Origin: Rivularia sp. PCC 7116
GTDB lineage: Bacteria > Cyanobacteriota > Cyanobacteriia > Cyanobacteriales > Nostocaceae
NCBI RefSeq assembly: GCF_000316665.1
Contig: NC_019678.1
Span: 1,178,001-1,242,000, forward strand
Direction: 5' to 3'
DNA length: 64,000 bases
Shown: in pieces, positions 27,395 to 36,514 of the stretch
How positions within the stretch are numbered: the stretch's first letter is position 1
Layout: each line of letters starts with the position of its first letter
Notes under the pieces: model-generated
What the model saw: only the letters and a program-made list of their open reading frames with translations
What the model was told of the DNA's origin: nothing
Databases searched by the model: none
Translations under genes and position numbers: made by a program

Positions 27395-27505
27395 ATGACC
27401 GAACACTTTGATCTATCTGAAATAATTGCTGAAACAGATGTTGAAATGAAACGTCTTGGTTGGACTCCCCAGCAAGGAAGGGAATTGCTAATTGGGGATT
27501 ATTAG
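27395..27505 (+). pseudogene. Truncated copy of the upstream gene's C-terminal module
   Basis: A 36-codon frame starts at the ATG at 27395: MTEHFDLSEIIAETDVEMKR, then LGWTPQQGRELLIGDY and a stop. It aligns closely with the C-terminal module of the gene ending at 27263 (DLSDVIAKTDVEMERLSWTPQQGREYLI), including an identical stretch of bases over TGGACTCCCCAGCAAGG. It stops where the parent continues (QTYGKRGRTLL). It is therefore a partial tandem duplication truncated at the 3' side; it could still be a tiny expressed peptide. Confidence 0.7.
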
Positions 27506-27533
27506 AGAGGACAAGAAGACAAAGGGAAACAAA

Positions 27534-27590
27534 TAACAATTAACCAATGCCCAATGCCCAATGCCCAATGCCCAATGCCCAATTCCCAAA
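27534..27590. repeat. CCAATGC heptamer array
   Basis: Five to six near-perfect CCAATGC units in a row, with flanking AATTCCC, between the truncated copy and the ndhCKJ terminator. This is the clearest STRR array of the window. Confidence 0.8.
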
Positions 27591-27595
27591 ACAAC

Positions 27596-27620
27596 ACCCC
27601 CCGAACAGAATCCGAGGGGT
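27596..27620 (-). terminator. Terminator of the ndhCKJ operon
   Basis: ACCCCCCG (27596-27603) pairs with CGAGGGGT (27613-27620). Read leftward the stem is followed by GTTGTTTTGGG. It lies 28 bp beyond the ndhJ stop. Confidence 0.65.
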
Positions 27621-27647
27621 AATTATTGTTTTAAATTGCAATTTGCT

Positions 27648-28172
27648 TCAATAAGCGTCTTGCAACTCATAAAAGTCAGGTGAAACGTAATCTTTACGTA
27701 AAGGATAACCTACCCAATCTTCAGGCATTAAAATCCGCTTCAAATTGGGATGTCCTTCGTAAACAATTCCGTACATATCGAAGGATTCGCGCTCTTGCCA
27801 ATCTGCTGTTTTCCAAATCCAATACACTGAAGGTACTGTCGGATTTTCTCTAGGCAAGAATACTTTTACACGTACTTCTTCAGGTCTATCAGCATTATCA
27901 CTTACTTTTGATAAGTGGTACATGCTAACTAATTGCTCTCCGGGACCTAAATCAATACCACATTGACATTGGAGATAGTTAAACCCGTAGGCATACAAAG
28001 CTGTGCAAATTGGTAGCAGAAAGTCTGCTTCCACCTTGATTATTTCAACTCCGCTATGATCTGCTTCTAAAGACTCGTGAGCAAAATCGTTTTCACTCAA
28101 CCATTTAGAAACCTTACCCGCTTCTACGGGGGAGTTCTCTTCTGCTGGTACTGGTTTTGATTCTTCAGCCAC
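27648..28172 (-). CDS. ndhJ: NAD(P)H-quinone oxidoreductase subunit J
   Basis: 174 residues, starting at a GTG (28172) that overlaps the end of ndhK by 8 bp, which implies translational coupling. NdhJ is the 30-kDa-type subunit of the thylakoid NDH-1 complex, part of the hydrophilic arm with NdhK and NdhH. Conserved segments: [17 protein letters not shown], the acidic [20 protein letters not shown] and [14 protein letters not shown] near the C-terminus, as in complex I NuoC. The N-terminal 25 residues are a variable acidic extension. It is the last gene of ndhCKJ. Confidence 0.95.
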   Translation of the reverse strand: MAEESKPVPAEENSPVEAGKVSKWLSENDFAHESLEADHSGVEIIKVEADFLLPICTALYAYGFNYLQCQCGIDLGPGEQLVSMYHLSKVSDNADRPEEVRVKVFLPRENPTVPSVYWIWKTADWQERESFDMYGIVYEGHPNLKRILMPEDWVGYPLRKDYVSPDFYELQDAY

Positions 28173-28902
28173 GTTCTACCTCCTCTTGCTTTTTAGAAGT
28201 TAGTAAAGCAGGCGGTACTGGCATACCAATGCTTTCGGTTAATTCTTTTGGTGGAGCCATACGTGTAGAGGAACGTAAATATTCACCAGTGAGGATTTCT
28301 TCAACCGGCTTCATGCTGTGAGTTGTGCTGTAATAACGATGAGTTTGCTTAATCTCACCCCGCTCCTGCATGGAATCATCAGCAATCTTTTTCCGCAACT
28401 TAATTATTGCGTCAATAATTGCTTCCGGACGTGGAGGACAACCAGGTAAATAAACATCTACCGGAATTAACTTATCGACTCCCCGAACTGCGGTAGGAGA
28501 ATCGACACTAAACATACCGCCGGTGATAGTACAAGCACCCATAGCAATAACATACTTAGGTTCTGGCATCTGTTCGTAAAGACGAACTAATTGGGGTGCC
28601 ATTTTCATCGTGATAGTACCCGCAGTAATAATTAAATCAGCTTGACGGGGACTAGAACGAGGAATCAAACCAAAACGGTCAAAATCGAATCGAGAACCAA
28701 TTAAAGCAGCAAATTCGATAAAGCAGCAAGCAGTACCGAATAACAAAGGCCATAAACTAGAAAGTCGTGCCCAATTGTAGAGGTCATCAACAGTAGTTAA
28801 AATGACATTTTCCGATAATTCTTGAGTAACGCTTGGGCGTTGTATCGGATTGGCAATACGTTCTTGATTTTGTCCTATGCCTTTTGTATTATCTAAGACC
28901 AT
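28165..28902 (-). CDS. ndhK: NAD(P)H-quinone oxidoreductase subunit K (Fe-S cluster N2)
   Basis: 245 residues. NdhK (NuoB/PSST-like) holds the terminal 4Fe-4S cluster N2 that passes electrons to plastoquinone in NDH-1. The cluster cysteines are visible: [11 protein letters not shown] (vicinal CC), then [11 protein letters not shown], and [12 protein letters not shown]. The length matches cyanobacterial NdhK, with a charged C-terminal tail. It starts at the ATG at 28902, inside the end of ndhC (10-bp overlap), and overlaps ndhJ downstream, so the three are one operon. Confidence 0.97.
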   Translation of the reverse strand: MVLDNTKGIGQNQERIANPIQRPSVTQELSENVILTTVDDLYNWARLSSLWPLLFGTACCFIEFAALIGSRFDFDRFGLIPRSSPRQADLIITAGTITMKMAPQLVRLYEQMPEPKYVIAMGACTITGGMFSVDSPTAVRGVDKLIPVDVYLPGCPPRPEAIIDAIIKLRKKIADDSMQERGEIKQTHRYYSTTHSMKPVEEILTGEYLRSSTRMAPPKELTESIGMPVPPALLTSKKQEEVERG

Positions 28903-29255
28903 TCCAAAGCTCCTTTACGCCATGCGTATACGAGGGCAACTACGAGAATTCCTATAAAAACAAGCGCTTCAATAAATGCGAGCAAACCCAAACGATGGAA
29001 TGCAACAGCCCAAGGATATAAGAACACGGTCTCAACATCAAAGACCACGAACACCAGCGCAAACATATAGTAGCGAATATTGAACTGAATCCAGGCTCCA
29101 CCAATGGGTTCCATACCCGATTCATAAGTAGTAACCCGTTCGGGGCTGCGACCGCTCGGTCGCAAAAGTTTAGAAGCAGACAAAGCTAGTGCAGGTACCA
29201 AGCTGCACACTATCAAGAAGCCTAGAAGGTATTCGTAACCGCTTAGGACAAACAC
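28893..29255 (-). CDS. ndhC: NAD(P)H-quinone oxidoreductase subunit 3
   Basis: 120 residues, starting at a GTG (29255). NdhC (NuoA/ND3-like) is a three-helix membrane subunit near the quinone-binding site of NDH-1. Helices lie at about residues 6-26, 63-83 and 90-112; the loop between the first two carries [15 protein letters not shown], the conserved ND3 loop, and [12 protein letters not shown] lies in the second helix. First gene of ndhCKJ. Its upstream region contains the TnpB remnant. Confidence 0.95.
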   Translation of the reverse strand: MFVLSGYEYLLGFLIVCSLVPALALSASKLLRPSGRSPERVTTYESGMEPIGGAWIQFNIRYYMFALVFVVFDVETVFLYPWAVAFHRLGLLAFIEALVFIGILVVALVYAWRKGALEWS

Positions 29256-29373
29256 AATAAATACAAATCCGTTATTGAGCTAATTTTCGTAATTTTCTTT
29301 TACATTCTTACACTACATTATATCGATTTGACGGTTCTGGAACCTAGAAAACAGACCCACTAAAAGATTTGAT

Positions 29374-29571
29374 TACAATTGCTCTAGCTGTGGAGAGGTT
29401 GTCAAGAAAACGCTATCTACTCGAACTCATGGCTGTAAATGTGGGTGCGTGTTAGATAAAGACGAAAATGCAGCTATAAATATTTTGCATCGCGGACTTA
29501 GTACGGTAGGGCATACCGGAACTACTGCACTTTGTGCAGAAAACGCTTGGGGAGATGAAACCTCTACTTAG
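29374..29571 (+). pseudogene. C-terminal remnant of an IS200/IS605-type TnpB
   Basis: An open frame of 65 codons without a start reads YNCSSCGEVVKKTLSTRTHG, then CKCGCVLDKDENAAINILHR and ends ENAWGDETST-stop. The CxxC...CxC zinc ribbon followed by DKDENAAINIL (the RuvC-III aspartate) is the diagnostic C-terminus of TnpB, the transposon-encoded RNA-guided nuclease ancestral to Cas12. The N-terminal ~330 residues and any TnpA are missing, so it is a dead fragment. It lies between divergent ndhC and rubA. Confidence 0.85.
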
Positions 29572-29748
29572 CTTGGTGAGCTACTTGCGGTGGTGAGGTA
29601 GTGTGGTCTTGGGGGTTTCCCCCATGAACAACTACCGAAAGGGTTCCCCGGCATAAGCAAAGTAGCGAACCCGAAGGGTGAAAACCTGGCTGAGCAAGTA
29701 TTGTCACGGAAGCAAGAATCCTCGATCTAAAGGTACGAGGAGTGTCAA
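29572..29748 (+). mobile_element. Right end (RE/omega-RNA region) of the decayed IS605-type element
   Basis: Directly after the tnpB stop lies a GC-richer structured segment: GGGGGTTTCCCCC hairpin near 29609, GGGTTCCCCGG near 29640, and a terminal hairpin CCTCG (29720-29724)/CGAGG (29736-29740) just before GTGTCAA. In IS200/IS605 elements the region downstream of tnpB encodes the guide (omega) RNA scaffold and ends in a subterminal hairpin recognised by TnpA. The last hairpin and GTGTCAA are taken as the element's right boundary; the left end is missing. Confidence 0.65.
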
Positions 29749-29826
29749 TTTTCGCTTTTCATAGAAATACCCGCCAATTATGTCATAATTTTTAACGTAT
29801 ATTTAAGCTTTGCCCCCAATGGCATT

Positions 29827-30171
29827 ATGAGCGAACAAAGCGAACAAGTTGTTGAAACTACTGAGTTAGATCGTTATGAGTGTCGTGCCTGCGGTTACGT
29901 CTACGAACCGGAAAAAGGAGACGATAGTCATAATATTCCCGCAAATACTGCTTTTGCAGAATTACCTATAACCTGGCGCTGTCCGGTTTGTACTGCGAAA
30001 AAGAAGGCATTTGAAAACGTCGGACCTGCCGGTACTGCTTCCGGCTTTTCGGAAAATCTTGGCTATGGACTTGGCGTTAATAAACTAACACCAGGCCAAA
30101 AAAATATCTTGATTTTCGGAGCTTTGGCTCTTGGTTTCTTGTTTTTTATCAGCCTATATGGCTTAAAGTAA
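29827..30171 (+). CDS. rubA: Membrane-anchored rubredoxin (photosystem assembly)
   Basis: 114 residues. A rubredoxin domain with paired CxxC metal ligands, ECRACGYVYEPEKGD and WRCPVCTAKKKAFEN, is followed by a ~40-residue linker and one C-terminal helix (ILIFGALALGFLFFISLYG). This is the RubA of cyanobacteria and chloroplasts, required for photosystem II (and reported for photosystem I) assembly, anchored in the thylakoid membrane with the iron domain outside the lipid. It lies directly upstream of ycf48 and psbEFLJ, the conserved order. Confidence 0.95.
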   Translation: MSEQSEQVVETTELDRYECRACGYVYEPEKGDDSHNIPANTAFAELPITWRCPVCTAKKKAFENVGPAGTASGFSENLGYGLGVNKLTPGQKNILIFGALALGFLFFISLYGLK

Positions 30172-30270
30172 AAAGCTAAATTGGTAAATCTGGATACATA
30201 ATTATCTTGCAAGCTACCGAGGCTTTCAATACGTAAATTAAGAAAATTAATCAAAAGTAAACTGATACAA

Positions 30271-31293
30271 ATGTTGCCAATTATGAAAATTGGAAGACGA
30301 ATAATAGCACTGTTGGCGATCGCTCTAATGTGTTTCGGTTGCAGTAGCGTTCCTTCCATGAGTTATAACCCCTGGGAGGTAATTTCCTTACCTACTGACT
30401 CTAAACTGTTTGATATTGCTTTTACTGATGACCCCAATCATGGTTTCATTGTTGGCAATAAAGCGACCCTTCTAGAAACAAAAGATGCTGGTGAAACCTG
30501 GAATCCAATTGTTTTGCAAGTAGGTGATGAAAACTACCGTTTCAATGCAATTGATTTTCATGGAAACGAAGGATGGATTGCCGCCGAACCTTCCATTTTG
30601 TTGCACACTAGCGATGAAGGTAAAACTTGGACGAGCATTCCTTTAAGCGAAAAATTACCCGGAAATCCAGTTAATATCGTGGCTTTTGGTGACAATAAAG
30701 CTGAAATGGCTACCGATGTCGGAGCAATATATAAAACTGAAGATGGCGGTAAAAACTGGAAAGCACAAGTAGCAGAATCTGTAGGAGTTGTCCGCAATAT
30801 TGAACGCTCCGAAGATGGTAAATACATTGCTGTTTCCGGTAAAGGTAACTTTTACTCCACTTGGGAACCAGGACAAAATGCTTGGGTTCAGCACAACCGC
30901 AACAGTTCCCGCAAAGTCGAAAACATGGGTTTTGCTCAAAATGGGCAAATGTGGATGTTAGCCAGAGGCGGACAAGTACAATTTAGCGAACCAAATAGTT
31001 TAGAAGAATGGCTTGATGCTCAATACCCAGAACTATCAACCAGTTGGGGTTTGCTCGATTTAGCTTACCGTACTCCATCCGAAATTTGGCTCAGTGGCGG
31101 TAGCGCTAACTTACTCCACAGCAGCGATGGAGGACAAACTTGGGAAAAGGATCGCGATGTAGAAGATGTCGCAACAAATTTTTACAAAGTAGTTTTCTTA
31201 TCTCCCGAGAAAGGATTTGTGATCGGAGATCGGGGCTTTTTATTGAAGTATCAGCCTGATATTGCACCGTCAACGGAGTCATCCGCAGCTTAA
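30271..31293 (+). CDS. ycf48: Photosystem II assembly factor Ycf48/HCF136
   Basis: 340 residues (328 if the ATG at 30283 is used). Lipoprotein-type signal: IGRRIIALLAIALMCFGC with the lipobox cysteine, so it is a lumenal lipoprotein. The rest is a seven-bladed beta-propeller of repeated GFIVGNKATLLETKDAGETW-like units ending in D-x-G-x-T-W. Ycf48 binds the D1 precursor and assists early photosystem II assembly. Family-typical Arg patch residues cannot be judged without alignment. Located between rubA and psbE, consistent with joint function. Confidence 0.95.
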   Translation: MLPIMKIGRRIIALLAIALMCFGCSSVPSMSYNPWEVISLPTDSKLFDIAFTDDPNHGFIVGNKATLLETKDAGETWNPIVLQVGDENYRFNAIDFHGNEGWIAAEPSILLHTSDEGKTWTSIPLSEKLPGNPVNIVAFGDNKAEMATDVGAIYKTEDGGKNWKAQVAESVGVVRNIERSEDGKYIAVSGKGNFYSTWEPGQNAWVQHNRNSSRKVENMGFAQNGQMWMLARGGQVQFSEPNSLEEWLDAQYPELSTSWGLLDLAYRTPSEIWLSGGSANLLHSSDGGQTWEKDRDVEDVATNFYKVVFLSPEKGFVIGDRGFLLKYQPDIAPSTESSAA

Positions 31294-31511
31294 TCAGTGA
31301 ACAGTGAGCAGTGAACAGTCTTAGCGAAGCGTGTCCCGAAAGGGACATACAGTGAGCAGTGATTGATAAAAAACCATAACCCTCTGGGTGAAGAACTGAT
31401 AACTGACTAACTGATAACTGAATTAATTATGAGAATTTGTTGCAACTTGTAACTCTTTCTTAACTTTGTAGGATAATAAACACATACTTGATGTTTTGAT
31501 AGGTTAAGCAA

Positions 31512-31760
31512 ATGAGTGGAACTACCGGAGAACGTCCGTTTTCAGACATTATTACTAGTATTCGTTACTGGGTAATCCACAGCATCACAATTCCTGCGTT
31601 ATTTATTGCAGGCTGGTTGTTTGTAAGCACCGGATTAGCATACGATGCATTTGGTACCCCTCGTCCAGATACCTATTTCACCCAGGAAAGGCAAGAAGTG
31701 CCATTAGTGAACGATCGTTTTGAAGCTAAAAATCAAGTTGACGTATTTACTGGAAACTAG
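31512..31760 (+). CDS. psbE: Cytochrome b559 alpha subunit
   Basis: 82 residues, exact family length. One transmembrane helix with the haem-ligating histidine at residue 23 ([20 protein letters not shown]), then the lumenal tail [19 protein letters not shown]. With PsbF it binds the haem of cytochrome b559 in the photosystem II core. It is the first gene of psbEFLJ; the spacing to psbF is 9 bp. Confidence 0.98.
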   Translation: MSGTTGERPFSDIITSIRYWVIHSITIPALFIAGWLFVSTGLAYDAFGTPRPDTYFTQERQEVPLVNDRFEAKNQVDVFTGN

Positions 31761-31766
31761 TTTTAA

Positions 31767-31907
<141 letters not shown>

Positions 31908-31916
31908 GAGTTTTTC

Positions 31917-32036
31917 ATGGAAAGAAATACTAATACCAATAATCAGCCGGTAGAGTTAAATAGAACATCCCTGTTCCTCGGACTGCTACTAGTATTTGTA
32001 CTAGGGATTCTTTTTTCCAGTTACTTCTTTAACTAA
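31917..32036 (+). CDS. psbL: Photosystem II protein L
   Basis: 39 residues: polar N-terminus [20 protein letters not shown] followed by a single helix ending SSYFFN, the invariant C-terminus of PsbL. A core photosystem II subunit at the monomer-monomer interface, needed for electron flow on the acceptor side. Ribosome binding site GGAG lies eight bases upstream, overlapping the psbF stop. Confidence 0.97.
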   Translation: MERNTNTNNQPVELNRTSLFLGLLLVFVLGILFSSYFFN

Positions 32037-32122
32037 GTTAACTGGGCACAGATTAATCTATCAATTAATCATTTTTTATTTAACGCTACTCGATGTTGTG
32101 ATTAAGGAGGCAAGTTAATATC

Positions 32123-32242
32123 ATGTCTGGAGGCGGAAGAATTCCCCTGTGGGTTGTTGCTACAATCGCTGGATTGGGCGTAATTACTGTTTTAGGCATT
32201 TTCTTTTATGGTGCCTATGCTGGAGTCGGTTCTTCGATTTAA
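32123..32242 (+). CDS. psbJ: Photosystem II protein J
   Basis: 39 residues: [20 protein letters not shown] followed by [18 protein letters not shown], a single helix with the family's glycine-rich ends. PsbJ sits near cytochrome b559 and influences QA to QB electron transfer and assembly. AAGGAGG lies twelve bases before the ATG. It is last in the operon, with a strong terminator 46 bp later. Confidence 0.97.
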   Translation: MSGGGRIPLWVVATIAGLGVITVLGIFFYGAYAGVGSSI

Positions 32243-32287
32243 AAATAGTCAGATTTTCTAATATTTGATTAGAAATTAGCATTTGAA

Positions 32288-32320
32288 AACCGTCCGTCTT
32301 TTTTAGATGGGCGGTTTTTA
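32288..32320 (+). terminator. Terminator of psbEFLJ
   Basis: AACCGTCCGTC pairs with GATGGGCGGTT (11 bp with two G-U pairs) around a T-rich 7-base loop, followed by TTTTTA. A strong rho-independent terminator. Confidence 0.85.
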
Positions 32321-32634
32321 TCAATCGTAGGTTGGGCTAACGAGCGGGAATTTGAAAGTTTTAAGCTTTAGTTTTAAGTTTTATTTGCGACTTCCTCGAA
32401 AAGCAACCTAATTCTTAAAAAACCAAATTTGGGATGCTACACTTCCCCGAATATGCTCGTAAATAATTTTTACAATTACAGTTTTTCGCATTCCAATATA
32501 AAACCGACATACAGCAACAAACCGATTTTAAAATGCAAAAGCTTGGTAAAAAAACGAGCAGGATGCAATTACCATAAGAATGTATTAAATTCAAGTGGAA
32601 CAGCTTCCTGCCTGTTATCTATTTAAGCCAAAAC
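32321..32634. other. Gene-free convergent spacer between psbJ and psaI
   Basis: About 310 bp of AT-rich DNA between the psbEFLJ terminator and the psaI stop. Frames here look incidental; no structure stands out. Confidence 0.4.
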
Positions 32635-32745
32635 TTAACCGATATCATCGCGTTCCATGTACAACAGCAGAAATGCCATGGTTACAGCTGGAAAAACAAG
32701 ACCAGTTAAAGGAACGAGGACGGATGGCAGAAAAGATGCAGCCAT
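32635..32745 (-). CDS. psaI: Photosystem I subunit VIII
   Basis: 36 codons: ATG at 32745, then [20 protein letters not shown] and [15 protein letters not shown]. The single helix with L-P-S-x-x-V-P-x-x-G-L-V-F-P-A and the ...LLLYxERxDI end match PsaI of plastids and cyanobacteria. PsaI helps hold PsaL and trimer contacts in photosystem I. AGGAGG lies eight bases before the start. It is separate from any psaL in this window and points at the psbEFLJ operon. The frame is short enough to be missed by length-filtered gene calling. Confidence 0.9.
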   Translation of the reverse strand: MAASFLPSVLVPLTGLVFPAVTMAFLLLYMERDDIG

Positions 32746-32924
32746 AGTAAAACCTCCTATAAAATCGCATTACAATTCAACACGAGCTTACTGCAATTTG
32801 CGCCTTAATAAGGCAAAATTGTACATATTTTTAACACAAAGTCTTTTCACAAAAGTGGTTAGTGGTGATCAAAAGCCCTAAATCACTCTTCAAAACCTAT
32901 TTTTTGATTGCTTACTATTCTCTA

Positions 32925-35831
32925 TTACATGCCGAGCATTGCATCTAATTGAATGTTAGGTAAGTCTGGAGGTATTACAGTACGTTGGATGGTAAATTTA
33001 TGGCTTTCCTGTAGAGTACTTGTATTTACAGCAATTGCTTCCAAGCGAATTTCTAAACAACCGAAAGGAATATTTAGTTTAGTGACTATTTCCAACTCTT
33101 GGTTTTTATTCGGTGTCAAATTGGTCAATAGGTGAGGACCATCAAGTAAATGCCTTGTATGGCAGTCTTCTAGCCACAATTTAACAGCAAGATGAGAATT
33201 GCCCTGTGGCAGACGAATTCGTACATTCAACGATTTACCTGAGACCAGTTCTCTTTTTGCTATGTAGAGTTGGGGAGTAGGTAATTCTTCTATTTTATCA
33301 GGACTTATTGTCAGTGCTGAGGTTGACGGATTTTCTGCAAGATGCTTTTGGGGTTCATCCAATTCAGAACTTTCAGTTGTCAAAATGTTATCGGCAAAAA
33401 TATCTGTATCCTCTACTACAATTTCTTGATCGATTTGATTTGATGGTGCTCCAATTTGATTTACTTGCCATTGGGAGGAAGTAGAAATAGATAAATAAGG
33501 AGAAGGTGTTGCTTGTATATCAACTTGCGCTTTCTCTTGGTGTAATGCTTGAGAACTATCATTACTTTGGGCGTTTGCGCTCTGCGGAGGCTGCTGCACA
33601 GAAATGCCCTGACTTATCTCAACATCGTAATCTTCGTATTCAACGTCAATAGGTTCGGGTACGGAATATCCCTGAGAAAGCATCCACTGTCTAATTAAAG
33701 GAGATGTATTAAGATTTTCCGCTGCGATAAATTCGGAATTTGTTGGAGTCGCTGATTCTTTAAACTCTATAAAGTTATCTTCTTTTAGTTCATCCACCAC
33801 TAATTCAGCTTGAGAAGTATTATCGGCTGAAAGTGATGTTTCAGTTATGTTTTGATTATCGACAACGCTCGTGTATGCTGATTCTTCTGTATCGTAAACA
33901 TTTGCATCGGCTTCAATGGTACAACTATTTATTGGCTTTGACTTTCGTAAGTAAGGAAAACTTGTATCTGTAGCAGCACAGCTAGAAACAGCTTCGATAT
34001 ATCCATTGTTAATATATTCATCAATTTTCTCTTGATAACCAGGCACGCTTGGTAACTTTAGTGAATTTGTTGCTACCTTTCTACGAAGCTTTCGAGCATC
34101 TATACGAGGTGGAAGAGATTTTTTAGTCGATGGTACTCCTTTTACCGACTGTTCTTCCGGCTTCACTGCTTTTACTAAGTTAAAAAGTTCTAAATCTAGA
34201 GATGATGCAGACTCTTCTAAAGTTTGAGGTGTATTTCGTGCAGATAATTCCGCTGTGGAATAAGCAAACTTTTCTAATTCACCTTTAGGATTAGCAACAG
34301 TAATCGCTAATAGTTCTTTAATTTCTGCCGTAATCGTAAAAGATTGACTTGCTAATAATTCTACAACTTCTTGATTTGAAAGTGCCCCGTATAACTTAAC
34401 TTCTCCCAGAATTAACTTAGAATCGCATTCTTCGGGAATATTAATTAAAATCGCAATTGCAAACGGTAGGGATTTATTGGGGTTGGGTAGACGAAAAGAT
34501 TGTAACAGTTGGGAATTTTGCGGCGATCTCAGTTCAATTTGTATTTCAGCCTTCGTAATCGGGTTAATTTGCTGTGTTGTTTCTTTAGCAGCAACCTTTC
34601 CTTGTAGTGTAATTGTGCTTCCCCAACTAGCAACAAAGCTATTTTTATCTAAAGTTATTAGTAATGGTAAAGGTGGAGGAACTTTAAGGTTATCTTCAAT
34701 ACTGTCATCGGGAAGTAAAGGTTCCGAAGACGGTAAAGCTAACTCCATCAAATTTTGTAGAATCTGTTCTGCCGTATCCCCTTTAACTCTTACTGGACTA
34801 GAATTTTGCTCAACTATAGCTGTAATCTCTTGCCGAGAAGGTTGTTTGCTAACGTCTTTTTTGTTTGAGGTTTTTGGCTTGTTCGATGATGTTTGAACTG
34901 ATTTTTTACTAACGCTTTTATTTAATTTAGCTTTAGATTTTTCTAAAGATTCTTGAGCAGATTTTTTGTTAACGGCTTTATTTGAGATGGCATTAGACTT
35001 TGCTGGCTGTTTTCGAGATGATGAAGTCTCAACAGCTTTTTCCGGTGACAATCGAGCAGAGTCTGTTATCTTTTGCTCATTTTTCCCACTAGGTACAGTA
35101 TCTTGATTCGATTTTCCAGGGGGCTTTTTGCTAACAGCCTTTTTTTTCTCTACAGCAGCTTTGAGCGAATCTCGTAATTTTTCTTTATTATCGCTGCTGG
35201 ATCTATCTAAAGAACTTTTTTTGGCTGTATTGCCACGATTTGCACTTATTTTTCCTGTTGAGCGAACCGAACTTGCCTTATTAGCAGCTTCTATCGATAT
35301 AGAAGATATTAACCCAGCATCGTTAGTTTTTATATCATTAGATGAAGTTAAAGAATAACGGCTAGATTTAACATCTTTGATTTTAGATTTAGTTTGATTC
35401 GTTTTTTTGTCCGTGCTGTCAACTTTATGCTGGCTCTCTAAATTACGATCCGTTTTTTTAGAAACAACCTTTGCCTCTAATTGATAAGGTATAACAGCCA
35501 GACTCACGGTGTATTGCCAAGACGCACCTAAAAGATCGGACATTAAATCGCCAGAGCATTGTAATTCCCAAATTCCTGACTTGAGATAGGTAAATGGAAT
35601 TACAGCCATCAAACCTTCGGAATTGATACGTCGTCTTCGCTTTTGAATGCGCCGTCTGGGTGGAACCTCGGACGGAGAAGAGTGAATTACCCGTACCTCT
35701 ACGTCGGTATTAATACGGTTGGAACGAGCAACTACTCGATACCGACCTTCCATAATTTCTATGCTTGGCTTCTCTAAAGGATGCCAAGTACGTTCGCCTT
35801 CTTTCTGTATCAGAAATTGCCACTGTTCCAT
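32925..35831 (-). CDS. Long conserved protein: three beta-type domains joined by charged disordered linkers
   Basis: 968 residues. Residues ~1-120 appear beta-rich (WQFLIQKEGERTWHPLEKPS, with an RRRIQKRRRRIN loop). Residues ~130-345 are a Lys/Ser-rich basic linker. Residues ~370-510 form a second beta-type region (LPLLITLDKNSFVASWGSTI) and are followed by an acidic, Ser/Thr/Gln-rich linker to ~850. The last ~110 residues are a third beta-type domain (YIAKRELVSGKSLNVRIRLP). There is no signal peptide, membrane helix or catalytic motif. It is probably a cytoplasmic scaffold; the function is unknown. The start is the ATG at 35831; it is a single gene. Confidence 0.7.
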   Translation of the reverse strand: MEQWQFLIQKEGERTWHPLEKPSIEIMEGRYRVVARSNRINTDVEVRVIHSSPSEVPPRRRIQKRRRRINSEGLMAVIPFTYLKSGIWELQCSGDLMSDLLGASWQYTVSLAVIPYQLEAKVVSKKTDRNLESQHKVDSTDKKTNQTKSKIKDVKSSRYSLTSSNDIKTNDAGLISSISIEAANKASSVRSTGKISANRGNTAKKSSLDRSSSDNKEKLRDSLKAAVEKKKAVSKKPPGKSNQDTVPSGKNEQKITDSARLSPEKAVETSSSRKQPAKSNAISNKAVNKKSAQESLEKSKAKLNKSVSKKSVQTSSNKPKTSNKKDVSKQPSRQEITAIVEQNSSPVRVKGDTAEQILQNLMELALPSSEPLLPDDSIEDNLKVPPPLPLLITLDKNSFVASWGSTITLQGKVAAKETTQQINPITKAEIQIELRSPQNSQLLQSFRLPNPNKSLPFAIAILINIPEECDSKLILGEVKLYGALSNQEVVELLASQSFTITAEIKELLAITVANPKGELEKFAYSTAELSARNTPQTLEESASSLDLELFNLVKAVKPEEQSVKGVPSTKKSLPPRIDARKLRRKVATNSLKLPSVPGYQEKIDEYINNGYIEAVSSCAATDTSFPYLRKSKPINSCTIEADANVYDTEESAYTSVVDNQNITETSLSADNTSQAELVVDELKEDNFIEFKESATPTNSEFIAAENLNTSPLIRQWMLSQGYSVPEPIDVEYEDYDVEISQGISVQQPPQSANAQSNDSSQALHQEKAQVDIQATPSPYLSISTSSQWQVNQIGAPSNQIDQEIVVEDTDIFADNILTTESSELDEPQKHLAENPSTSALTISPDKIEELPTPQLYIAKRELVSGKSLNVRIRLPQGNSHLAVKLWLEDCHTRHLLDGPHLLTNLTPNKNQELEIVTKLNIPFGCLEIRLEAIAVNTSTLQESHKFTIQRTVIPPDLPNIQLDAMLGM

Positions 35832-36514
35832 TGTGAGTGATGCCTAAAACTGATAGCAGTCGTGGTATTATTTGCACTATCTTGCTTGCAAGTTTACCGC
35901 ACTGTATCTGTATTTGGTTGCATAAATTGTTGTTTTGATTAAAACATAATTTTATGCTGGCTTTAAGTGTAATTAGATTAACATTATAATTATTATTAGT
36001 CTTTAAACCTTTTATTGAGTTGCTATTTTAGCAGTTTACTACAATGACCGAACGGCCAATTTTTTACTATTCCCGGTCGGTGTTAGTTTTGCTCAGATGG
36101 TTTGGATACAGTTCAATTCCAGTAAATAACAGATGTGACGTTATTCGCCTCAAGCAAGGTTAAGAATCTCTGTAATGCTGCTTGTGTCCTTATGTGTGGC
36201 TGCTTACATTAGAGCAGGATTTAAGTACAATTAAGCTGAATTCACAGTTAGTACCTTTATGAGAAAACCTGCACTCTCATAAAAACAGAATCGTATTTAT
36301 ATCGTATTTATATTTATACCCAGATAAGATAAGCTGCTACGCATTTAACTTATATATTTATTTAGCATTGATTAATGGTTACAATTCTTGTCTCTTCTTC
36401 CCTCTGACTTCTTCCTTGCTATTTGTCCTAGAAAAGCTAGGTTTGATTAGATTCAGCTAGGTGTTTTACCAGAAATGATATAAGATAAAAAATTCAAGGT
36501 ATTTTAGACAATGC
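35832..36514. other. Gene-free stretch
   Basis: About 680 bp of AT-rich DNA upstream of the 968-residue gene. GACCG (36044-36048) faces CGGTC near 36073-36077, a weak palindrome. A 39-codon frame at 36043 is not supported. No tRNA found, although GTTCAATTCC near 36111 resembles a T-arm. Confidence 0.4.

Noticed and set aside
36040-36130. tRNA suggested by a GTTCAATTCC T-arm-like string
   Set aside because: No acceptor, D-arm or anticodon stem could be fitted around it.
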